Part shown: positions 1 to 5,256 of the stretch, one piece after another
How the letters are laid out: each line of letters opens with the position of its first letter
Position numbering within the stretch: position 1 is the first letter of the stretch
NCBI GenBank assembly: GCA_003542275.1
Contig: DPKY01000236.1
Location: 1-5,256, forward strand
Length of the DNA stretch: 5,256 nucleotides
Source of the DNA: Methylococcaceae bacterium
GTDB taxonomy: Bacteria; Pseudomonadota; Gammaproteobacteria; Methylococcales; Methylomonadaceae
Direction: 5' to 3'
Made by a program: the position numbers and the translations under genes
The notes under the pieces: generated by a model
What the model was told of the DNA's origin: nothing
Database searches by the model: none
What the model saw: only the letters and a program-made list of their open reading frames with translations

Positions 1-1765
1 CACTTAAAATATTATTAAAATCATGGGCAATGCCGGCGGTGAGTCGGCTGATACTTTCAATTTTTTGCATCTGATTCACTTGATTGGTCAGCATAGCTTG
101 ACGCTGCTGCGCCTCTTTTCTGTCTGTCACATCAAAGCAAATGGTAATATATTTTTTGGGGTAGCCTTGACGCCTCTCAAAATCGAGAATAGGCACAATC
201 ACTGTATTTGACCAGTACAGTGAACCATTTTTATGCCGATTACAAATATCATCACGCCATACCCTACCACTTTGTATAGCTTTCCAAAGATGACTATAAA
301 ACTCAGGCGGATGAAAGCCCGATTTTAACAAATTATGCGTTGAACCAATCAATTCTGCTTCACTGTAGCCCGAAATGCGGCAAAAATGTTTATTCACAAA
401 GGTAATGATACCTTTATCGTCTGTTTCAGCAAAAATAGCCGCTTGGTCAATGGCAAAATGGTGTTCAAAGTAAGTTTGTTTTAAAAGCTCAATTTCCCTG
501 CGTTCTTCTTTTTCAGTGACTAATTTATGACTGACATCATCTAAAATTTCTTCACTTTGCTGCTTGGCTTGATAAATTACACGGTAACGGTCGGTAAGCA
601 GTAACGTAAAGACCAACAGTTCAAACGCCGAGCCAATTTGAAGACTGTTCACGGTAAAAAAATTCGTTGGAATCAGCGCCACCACCAGCGAGGTATTCAC
701 GAGCACACCAATGGCCAAAAGTGAAAAACTGGCGCAAATAAAATACGCGTTGCGCTGTTTTTGTAAAATGCCCATCACGCTCACACACAGCACCAGAACG
801 GCCGAGAACGCAAACAAAATCACGACAAACTTTGCGATGTCAAAGCAGCACAGTAGCAACGCAGGAATCAGTAAATACAGGCTAATAAACACTTGTGTGA
901 GGCTATCAAGGCGCGGCATCGTCCATTTCATGGATAACATTCGACGCATAAATGCCAGCTTTGTTGCCAGCGTTAGCGAACCAAAAAACAGCGCCCCCAC
1001 TTGCGTTAATTGGGGGAAATGTGGCCATAAAAATTCAGCGCCCAGCCCACGATACGCTGTTAATGTCAGCGCAATAAAAAGTGTCATGCTCACGCAGAGG
1101 ACATAATCAAATTCTTTTACAATCAGCGTCAGTGCAAGACAAAATAACAATATCGCAATCAGCACACCAAAATACAAGGCTTGAAAAGCGTATTCATTGC
1201 GCTCTTTTTGTTCAAAAGCCCGCGACTCCCATAAATTAACCGGTAAAATAATAGCGTTAGGTGAGAGCGCTCTAAAATAAATCACACTTTGGCTATGCGC
1301 CGCAATAGCGAGTGGGAAAGCAAAAATTCGACTTTTATAAGCTCGATTCTCAAAAGGCATAGCATAGCCGGTTTGCACGCTTTGCGTCTGTTGTGCATGG
1401 CGTAGCCAATAAAAATCAAGATGTTCAATAAGCGGATAATTGATTTCAATGACACGATTCACCGCGACATCACTACTATTTTCCAGCGTGAGACGTTGCC
1501 AATAGGCGGATTTTGAATAAGAAAAATTGATGGATTTTTCTAAACGCCCACTGGTTTTAAATTGCGCATCGATTTCAGCGCGTTGCACGTCGTTTAACGT
1601 TAAACTGCGTGTTGGATCTTCAAAAATCTGCAAATAAGACGTCAATACGACCGAAGAAGACTTATTTTCTTGCGCCACATCAACGCTCCCCCCCGCCCAT
1701 GCTGCGAGAGTGGAGAATGTGAGGAGCACGATGAAAAAAAAGGAACGGAAAACGTCATGTTTCAT
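1..1765 (-). CDS. 7TMR-DISM sensor histidine kinase with PAS and HisKA domains (3' end cut by window edge)
   Basis: Inner-membrane sensor kinase; 588 codons are visible and the frame stays open to the window edge. Residues 1-24 look like a signal peptide: a hydrophobic FFFIVLLTFSTLAAWA core with cleavage near AWA|GG. Residues about 45-180 fit a periplasmic 7TMR-DISMED2 sensor domain. About 194-392 give seven hydrophobic helices, roughly 194-216, 221-238, 253-272, 290-306, 312-333, 341-365 and 376-391. A charged, probably coiled linker (395-430) leads to a PAS domain (about 432-550) with the typical segments GYSEAELIG, ICNRHKNGSLYW and ITICFDVTDRKEAQ. HisKA then begins, with LTAGIAHDFNNIL placing the phospho-accepting His at 581. 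The HDFNN form is common in hybrid kinases, so an ATPase domain and perhaps receiver domains should lie beyond the edge (inference). The start is the ATG at 1765, with AAGGA five bases upstream. It lies 35 nt after the TonB receptor stop, so the two are probably co-transcribed. The ligand is unknown. Confidence 0.93.
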   Translation of the reverse strand, partial: MKHDVFRSFFFIVLLTFSTLAAWAGGSVDVAQENKSSSVVLTSYLQIFEDPTRSLTLNDVQRAEIDAQFKTSGRLEKSINFSYSKSAYWQRLTLENSSDVAVNRVIEINYPLIEHLDFYWLRHAQQTQSVQTGYAMPFENRAYKSRIFAFPLAIAAHSQSVIYFRALSPNAIILPVNLWESRAFEQKERNEYAFQALYFGVLIAILLFCLALTLIVKEFDYVLCVSMTLFIALTLTAYRGLGAEFLWPHFPQLTQVGALFFGSLTLATKLAFMRRMLSMKWTMPRLDSLTQVFISLYLLIPALLLCCFDIAKFVVILFAFSAVLVLCVSVMGILQKQRNAYFICASFSLLAIGVLVNTSLVVALIPTNFFTVNSLQIGSAFELLVFTLLLTDRYRVIYQAKQQSEEILDDVSHKLVTEKEERREIELLKQTYFEHHFAIDQAAIFAETDDKGIITFVNKHFCRISGYSEAELIGSTHNLLKSGFHPPEFYSHLWKAIQSGRVWRDDICNRHKNGSLYWSNTVIVPILDFERRQGYPKKYITICFDVTDRKEAQQRQAMLTNQVNQMQKIESISRLTAGIAHDFNNILS

Positions 1766-1800
1766 AAAAATCCTTGATTATTTTTGTCGCGACGACGGCG

Positions 1801-3684
1801 CTAAAAGCTTGCACGCGCTCCTGCATAAACGGCTGCACCATAGAAATTAAAATCATTGAGTTCCGCGACATGATCGTTGGTGATATTTTCACCGCGAAGA
1901 TACAACTGTATTTTGGGGGTTAAATCGTATTTTACTAACGTATTTACCCTAGGCGCCATATTGGCACGCATTGTGTTGCCTTGATCAAACCAAAATGTGT
2001 CGTGAATAGAAAATTCAATACGCCACATTAACGAAGAAAGCAAACGCCACTCATTCCAGAGCGTGCCTTGATGTTCTGGGCGATTGGGAATGTGAAGATG
2101 TGTCATTGGATTGATGGCGCACTGATACGTGTAATTTAGGCCTGTTTCCCACGCATCTGTCCAGCGATGTTTGCCTTGCACCTCACTTCCCCACACAATC
2201 GCTTCCGAGGCGTTATCAGCGCGAATCACGCCCGTTGTGGAATTGGTTTGCAAGACAATCATGTTGAGATAGTTTTGGTAATATCCACTCACACGCCACT
2301 GCGTCGCAGGAGAAAGCGTCCAATTGACGCCCATTTCTCCGCCAGCACTGCTTTCACCGCGTAGCTGTTGATTACCAAAAACAGGGTGCATTAGCTCACT
2401 GACCGCAGGCTGTCTAAATCCGCTGCCGCCATTGGCATAAAGGCGCACTGTATCGAAAATTTCCCGCTCGGCGCCAAGAGAAAAAACCGCGTGATTGCCA
2501 TAAGGCTCACCAAAATCAAAACGGCCATCCGCTAACCATTTCCACTGATTCAATGTCACTTCACCACGCACTGTTGGACTGATGACGGTTTGTTGCGCTG
2601 TAAAATTAAGATTTTGCTGATGCTGTGCATTCACGCCCCAACTGAATTGCGCTTGATGCTGTGGGTCATCAAAAAAAACAGGGTGGGTATTTTTCCACTC
2701 TATCATCAAAAGCTGATTAGTGATGGCAAAAGGCTTAATGCGCGAGGTGACCATATTTTGTCTATCTTGCGTAAAGCCGGCCTGCAAACTCGTTGTCCAA
2801 TGTTCGCTTAGGTCATAGTCACCTTGAATTTGTGTGACCCATGTTTCGTCAGATAATCGACCGCGTTTGTCGTCAAGCCAATGCACTTTTTTGCCAAGAC
2901 GCCCAGGGCCGTCCATATCCTCATCAGAGCGTACAAAATACAGCGAGGCATTCAAGCGCCCTTTCGCAAAAGACTTTAACCAGTTTGCCGAGGCGTGGGT
3001 CATGCCAAAATTGTCATGTTCATTGCCATATTGTGATTGACTAAGGCCACTAAACACATCACTGCGCCCGACGACCACATTAAAATTTCCCGCCGCATTT
3101 TCCAATCCTTTGCCCACCGCACCGCGCAGTGTGTCATAGCTACCGCCTTCAAAACGCAACAAGCCTTCATTATGTTGAAATTGCCGTGTTTGCAAATGAA
3201 TGGCGCCACCTAGCGTTCGACTGCCATGCCGCTCATCACCTGGCCCACGGGTGAGCGTCACTTGCTCTATGGCATCAGTGGGATAATGACTGAGTGAATA
3301 CAATCCTGCAAAATTACCAAATAGCGGGATACCGTCTAAGGTCAATAAGCCTTGCCCCGCGCCACCCGCGCCACGCAAACTAATGACCGACATCATATTG
3401 CCAGTGCCTTGCGCAAGGGTGATGCCCGTTTGATTACGCAACGTATCAGTGATGTCGGGCATTTGTGTTGCGGCAAGTCTGTCATGGGTGAGCGCGGTTT
3501 GGGTATGCGTAGTGGTGAGCGCATTGTCTTGCGAGCCATCACTTTCAATGAGCATGGTTGCAAGTGGTGTCAGTGTATTCTCAGCCATCGCTTGTAGACA
3601 AAAAAAATAACAGACAAACGACACGGTATCACGCATTTTGGCGCTCTTTTTTCTCACAGGGTTAGCAATAGCTAAGTGTTGCAT
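1801..3684 (-). CDS. TonB-dependent outer-membrane receptor
   Basis: Outer-membrane gated channel that imports a scarce ligand using TonB-ExbBD energy. From the ATG at 3684 it is 627 aa, compact for the family and close to BtuB/Cir size, with no N-terminal STN signalling domain. A signal peptide ends near residue 34 (LQAMA|EN). ATMLIES (about 42-48) is a possible TonB box. The plug (about 55-168) carries the hallmarks DTLRNQTGI, SLRGAGG, LTLDGIPL, VTLTRGPG and LGGAIHLQTR. The rest is beta-barrel, with ENITND near the end and a terminal Phe, as expected for outer-membrane insertion. Start choice: ATG 3684 has GGAG six bases upstream. An in-frame ATG at 3696 has only a badly spaced AAGG. ATG 3636 would give a shorter, classical signal peptide but a weak ribosome site. 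The substrate (siderophore, cobalamin, metal or sugar) cannot be assigned. The downstream sensor kinase suggests uptake linked to sensing. Confidence 0.93.
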   Translation of the reverse strand: MQHLAIANPVRKKSAKMRDTVSFVCYFFCLQAMAENTLTPLATMLIESDGSQDNALTTTHTQTALTHDRLAATQMPDITDTLRNQTGITLAQGTGNMMSVISLRGAGGAGQGLLTLDGIPLFGNFAGLYSLSHYPTDAIEQVTLTRGPGDERHGSRTLGGAIHLQTRQFQHNEGLLRFEGGSYDTLRGAVGKGLENAAGNFNVVVGRSDVFSGLSQSQYGNEHDNFGMTHASANWLKSFAKGRLNASLYFVRSDEDMDGPGRLGKKVHWLDDKRGRLSDETWVTQIQGDYDLSEHWTTSLQAGFTQDRQNMVTSRIKPFAITNQLLMIEWKNTHPVFFDDPQHQAQFSWGVNAQHQQNLNFTAQQTVISPTVRGEVTLNQWKWLADGRFDFGEPYGNHAVFSLGAEREIFDTVRLYANGGSGFRQPAVSELMHPVFGNQQLRGESSAGGEMGVNWTLSPATQWRVSGYYQNYLNMIVLQTNSTTGVIRADNASEAIVWGSEVQGKHRWTDAWETGLNYTYQCAINPMTHLHIPNRPEHQGTLWNEWRLLSSLMWRIEFSIHDTFWFDQGNTMRANMAPRVNTLVKYDLTPKIQLYLRGENITNDHVAELNDFNFYGAAVYAGARASF

Positions 3685-3726
3685 CGTATTCTCCATTTGT
3701 GCCTTGTTACGTTTCGATTGGACAAA

Positions 3727-3745
3727 ATATGCCTCGTGAGCATAT
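3727..3745. repeat. Imperfect 19-bp palindrome ahead of the receptor gene
   Basis: Arms ATATGC and GCATAT (6 bp, perfect) flank a 7-nt centre, CTCGTGA. It lies about 42 nt upstream of the chosen receptor start (30 nt from the alternative ATG at 3696), a position suited to an operator or a leader hairpin. No known regulator consensus is recognised. Confidence 0.4.
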
Positions 3746-3748
3746 CGG

Positions 3749-3765
3749 ATTGAATCGTATTGAAT
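3749..3765. repeat. ATTGAAT direct repeat spaced one helical turn
   Basis: ATTGAAT occurs at 3749-3755 and again at 3759-3765, exactly 10 bp apart, so both copies face the same side of the helix. Such phasing is typical of tandem transcription-factor half-sites. It lies just upstream of the palindrome at 3727-3745, about 65-80 nt ahead of the receptor start. The regulator is unknown, and chance is possible in AT-rich DNA. Confidence 0.35.
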
Positions 3766-3786
3766 TGAGAGAGTAAACTTTCTTGA

Positions 3787-3802
3787 TTGTAATACAAATT
3801 AC
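3787..3802. repeat. Overlapping short dyads in the receptor upstream region
   Basis: TTGTAATACAA (3787-3797) is a perfect 11-bp palindrome, and GTAAT-ACAA-ATTAC (3789-3802) is a second inverted repeat sharing its left part. Together they make a compact symmetric element about 103 nt upstream of the receptor start. Its role is unknown; it is operator-like by position only. Confidence 0.3.
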
Positions 3803-3956
3803 GCAAAAATCGAGAGCATAAATGACTTAATTTTGATTTTTTTTCTTTTAAAACAATGGGTAACTAAATTTAAAGTAACAAGGTATGTGGAAAATCAAAG
3901 CGGGGAATATCGGCAGAAAAAGCGAAAAAAACGAGGCTAAAAAAGAGAGTAAAATC

Positions 3957-4589
3957 TTAAACTTGATGAAAGGCTATCAGCTCAGATAACGAATTAAAAT
4001 TTAACTTACGCATCACTTCCGCTTTGTATTGTTTTGCAGTAGGCAGTGAAATTGCCAGTGTCGTGAGTATTTCGGTATTACTATAGCCTTTTACAAGTAA
4101 ATAAAAGACTTCACGCTCACGCGGGGACAATTTATTCAACTCTTCTTCAATGAATTGCTGCTTGAGCGCATTGTTTAACATTTTCGTCTCAAGCGCAAAG
4201 CCGCGTGAAATGGCTTCAAGTAATTCGTTAATGCTAAAAGGCTTAATTAAAAACTCAATAGCGCCTTGTTTCATCGCCTTGATGGACTGCTCTACTGACG
4301 AGGCACCACTGATAAAAATAATGGGCATCGTATACTGCGCACTAGCAAGCGCTTCTTGTACTTGAACCCCGCTCAGTGCAGGCATATTCATATCGCAGAC
4401 CACAACGCAAGGCATCACATTGGGCACATTTCTTAAAAAATCGACTGCACTGCTATAAGTGTGCACGGTATAACCTAAATTGAGCAAAATCAATTCAATA
4501 CTTTGACGCACAGAGTCGTCATCTTCAAGCAAGCAGACGTGCCGTTGTTCTTCTTTATTTGTTGAAATGAAGTCTTTTAATAGGCGCAT
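3957..4589 (-). CDS. FixJ/NarL-type two-component response regulator (REC + LuxR HTH)
   Basis: Cytoplasmic transcription factor switched on by phosphorylation; 210 aa from the ATG at 4589, a normal FixJ-family length. The receiver domain (about 17-132) has the acidic pocket E22-D23-D24, the phospho-acceptor D66 in VVCDMNMP, the switch residue S94 in FISGAS and the conserved K116 in FLIKPF. A short linker with KMLNNALKQQFIEEELN leads to a LuxR/GerE helix-turn-helix from about 153, starting LSPREREV, with GYSNTEI and the recognition stretch LPTAKQYKAEVMRKL. Where relatives usually have TVxxH this protein has TAKQY. Start: ATG 4589 has AAAGGGG 12 bases upstream, somewhat far. An in-frame TTG at 4616 would add nine residues and has AGGA ten bases upstream, but is less likely. 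The kinase fragment upstream is the probable partner (inference), although a 256-nt gap with its own promoter-like signal separates them. Target genes are unknown; the TonB receptor operon downstream is a candidate. Confidence 0.95.
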   Translation of the reverse strand: MRLLKDFISTNKEEQRHVCLLEDDDSVRQSIELILLNLGYTVHTYSSAVDFLRNVPNVMPCVVVCDMNMPALSGVQVQEALASAQYTMPIIFISGASSVEQSIKAMKQGAIEFLIKPFSINELLEAISRGFALETKMLNNALKQQFIEEELNKLSPREREVFYLLVKGYSNTEILTTLAISLPTAKQYKAEVMRKLNFNSLSELIAFHQV

Positions 4590-4659
4590 AACAAACAATT
4601 TCCCCTTTAAAATCAAAATAGATTTTTCCTATATTGCCAGAGTACAAGATAATTGACCA

Positions 4660-4675
4660 TCATACGTTCGTATGA
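4660..4675. repeat. Perfect 7-bp inverted repeat in the regulator leader (operator candidate)
   Basis: TCATACG (4660-4666) and CGTATGA (4669-4675) are exact reverse complements separated by TT. It shares the ATACG/CGTAT core with the neighbouring palindrome at 4681-4705, and its left arm is repeated at 4801-4811. It lies about 71 nt upstream of the regulator ATG. Confidence 0.5.
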
Positions 4676-4680
4676 ATAAA

Positions 4681-4705
4681 AATACGCAGTTTAATTTTGC
4701 GTATT
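4681..4705. repeat. Perfect 8-bp inverted repeat next to the -10 box (operator candidate)
   Basis: AATACGCA (4681-4688) and TGCGTATT (4698-4705) are exact reverse complements around a 9-nt AT-rich centre. It sits immediately downstream of the TATAAT box in the direction of the regulator gene, covering the predicted start site. It could be an operator, possibly for the regulator itself, or the base of a leader hairpin. Confidence 0.5.
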
Positions 4706-4736
4706 ATTATATGTAAATAATTTTTTCATAATTCAA
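4706..4736 (-). promoter_or_regulatory. Putative sigma-70 promoter for the response regulator gene
   Basis: On the minus strand a perfect TATAAT lies at 4711-4706. A TTGAAT hexamer at 4736-4731 could be the -35, though the 19-nt spacer is longer than the preferred 17. Transcription would begin near 4699, leaving a leader of about 110 nt before the ATG at 4589. The -10 directly abuts the palindrome at 4681-4705, so a protein bound there would overlap the start site. Confidence 0.45.
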
Positions 4737-4748
4737 TGTCTTTATTTT

Positions 4749-4773
4749 AAAGGATTTTTTGAAAAATCCCTTT
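4749..4773. repeat. Bulged inverted repeat (weak hairpin)
   Basis: AAAGGATTTTT (4749-4759) pairs with AAAAATCCCTTT (4762-4773) apart from one bulged C, around a 2-nt centre. It lies 73 nt downstream of the kinase stop. Neither strand shows a strong T-run after the stem (the minus strand continues AAAATAAA), so a rho-independent terminator is not well supported. It may be a dyad or a processing hairpin. Confidence 0.3.
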
Positions 4774-4845
4774 TATATCAATGCGACAGAAAACATGAGA
4801 CATCATACGTTAGCATTAAAAAATATACGAAAAAATAATTGCGCA

Positions 4846-5256
4846 TTATTGTATTAGGGGAATATCAATGATAAATGAAACGCCGCCATCTTGGCCATTT
4901 TCATAAAATAAAGCCCCTTTATGGCGCTTGACGATATGACGTGATAACCAAAGACCAATGCCCATGCCCTCCGATTTTGACGTTTTCATCAAATCAAAGA
5001 GGCCTTCGCCTATTTCGCTAGCAATGCCCGGGCCGTTATCTCGCACGACAATGCGCACGCGCTCTTCTTGCCTACGGGTGCTGATGTGAATGTCTTTGTC
5101 TTGTTTGTCTTGATTGTCCACGTCTTCAAAGGCTTCAATGGCGTTGTTGAGCAAATTGATAATGACTTGTTGAAATTCGCTGACACATAAAAAAATTTCC
5201 TCACCCAACGCCAAATCGAAATGAAGTTGAATATTTTTCATGGTTGCGCTAGGCAA
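4846..5256 (-). CDS. C-terminal ATPase domain of a FixL/NtrB-like sensor histidine kinase (5' end cut by window edge)
   Basis: Only the last 136 codons are in the window. The frame is open at the edge, where it happens to have a TTG (Leu) codon, so the true start lies outside. The visible part is a HATPase_c domain that binds ATP to phosphorylate an upstream HisKA histidine. Numbering from the edge, the N-box is NLLNNAIEA (34-42), the G1 box DNGPG (73-77), the F-box region LFDLMKTSK (86-94) and the G2 box GMGIGL (97-102), followed by SRHIVKRHKG. All ATP-binding boxes look intact. This G2 form (GMGIGLWLSRHIV) resembles FixL, TodS and related kinases, which pair with FixJ-type regulators such as the next gene. 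Between the N-box helix and the next strand is a short polar stretch, DNQDKQDKD, encoded by a 9-nt tandem repeat. The sensor domain, and so the stimulus, cannot be seen. The stop is TAA at 4848-4846. Confidence 0.93.
   Translation of the reverse strand: MPSATMKNIQLHFDLALGEEIFLCVSEFQQVIINLLNNAIEAFEDVDNQDKQDKDIHISTRRQEERVRIVVRDNGPGIASEIGEGLFDLMKTSKSEGMGIGLWLSRHIVKRHKGALFYENGQDGGVSFIIDIPLIQ
5095..5112. repeat. 9-nt in-frame tandem repeat inside the kinase gene
   Basis: TTTGTCTTG occurs twice in tandem (5095-5103 and 5104-5112), flanked by partial copies on both sides. On the coding strand it is CAAGACAAA, giving QDKQDK within DNQDKQDKD. The unit is a multiple of three, so changes in copy number would keep the frame and only lengthen or shorten a polar loop. 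Confidence 0.6.

Larger units (their letters stand above)
3685..3956. other. Intergenic region upstream of the TonB receptor gene
   Basis: A 272-nt AT-rich stretch between the regulator stop and the receptor start. It contains a purine-rich (plus) / pyrimidine-rich (minus) block next to the regulator, the small dyads at 3787-3802 and 3727-3745, and a 10-bp-phased direct repeat at 3749-3765. I find no convincing sigma-70 promoter for the receptor: the best minus-strand -10-like hexamer, TACAAT, overlaps the 3787-3797 dyad and lacks a good -35. I also find no GC-rich hairpin terminator for the regulator gene. The length and the dyads suggest the receptor operon has its own promoter (inference). 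Confidence 0.5.
4590..4845. other. AT-rich intergenic region between kinase and response regulator genes
   Basis: A 256-nt gap, unusually long for a cognate kinase-regulator pair. It contains a perfect TATAAT box on the minus strand, two palindromes (4660-4675 and 4681-4705), an 11-bp direct repeat (CATCATACGTT at 4658-4668 and 4801-4811), a bulged inverted repeat (4749-4773), and six ATACG/CGTAT half-sites in all. Just after the kinase stop, the minus strand has AATAAT-GCGCA-ATTATT followed by TTTT (about 4851-4830). This is only a weak, all-AU stem, so a terminator there is doubtful. No coding potential was recognised. Confidence 0.6.

Noticed and set aside
23..211. 62-codon plus-strand frame at the left edge
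   Set aside because: Antisense to the PAS-HisKA part of the DISM kinase, whose H-box reads clearly on the minus strand.
711..1106. 131-codon plus-strand open frame
   Set aside because: It is antisense to the membrane-helix region of the DISM kinase, which translates continuously with clear domains. The plus-strand product has no recognisable features.
2167..3597. Several plus-strand open frames and one alternative minus-strand frame of 65-81 codons
   Set aside because: All lie inside the TonB receptor gene, whose frame carries the family motifs. They overlap one another and look like shadows.
3783..3797. Possible FNR/CRP-like site starting TTGAT
   Set aside because: The left half fits TTGAT, but the right half reads ATACA rather than ATCAA at the required spacing. 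The palindrome there is better described as TTGTAATACAA.
3886..3894. DnaA-box-like TTTTCCACA on the minus strand
   Set aside because: A single copy with one mismatch and no neighbouring boxes or origin features.
3885..3989. 34-residue lysine-rich plus-strand frame
   Set aside because: Its AAGG is too close to the ATG, it runs into the antisense of the regulator's 3' end, and its composition just reflects a purine-rich block.
4150..4365. 71-codon plus-strand frame
   Set aside because: Antisense to the receiver domain of the response regulator, with no motif of its own.
4749..4773. Rho-independent terminator for the upstream kinase
   Set aside because: The stem is mostly A-T with a bulge and a 2-nt loop, and no T-run follows on the kinase's strand. 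It is kept only as an inverted repeat.

Overview
The window holds four protein-coding genes, all on the minus strand. They are moderately AT-rich, and the gaps between them are strongly AT-rich. A TonB-dependent outer-membrane receptor together with FixL/FixJ-type and 7TMR-DISM signalling proteins points to a Gram-negative bacterium. The best guess is a free-living gammaproteobacterium; the genus cannot be named from this sequence.

In the direction of transcription (right to left), the first gene is the C-terminal ATPase domain of a histidine kinase, cut by the right edge (5256-4846). After a 256-nt AT-rich gap comes a complete FixJ/NarL-type response regulator (4589-3957). After a second gap of about 270 nt comes a complete, compact TonB-dependent receptor (3684-1801). 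Only 35 nt further on, and so probably in the same transcript, is a secreted and membrane-anchored histidine kinase (1765-1, cut by the left edge). Its domains in order are signal peptide, periplasmic 7TMR-DISM sensor domain, seven membrane helices, PAS and HisKA with the HDFNN motif.

Inferred working model: the right-hand kinase and the FixJ-like regulator form one two-component pair. The receptor and the DISM kinase form an uptake-and-sensing pair, one importing a ligand across the outer membrane and the other sensing something in the periplasm. Whether the regulator controls the receptor operon cannot be seen directly, but both gaps contain short palindromes and direct repeats that could be operators. 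The most notable non-coding signal lies between the kinase and the regulator. A perfect TATAAT box there abuts one palindrome and is followed by a second, inside a cluster of ATACG/CGTAT half-sites.

No tRNA, rRNA, CRISPR array, insertion sequence or phage gene was recognised. The plus-strand reading frames look like antisense shadows of the four genes.
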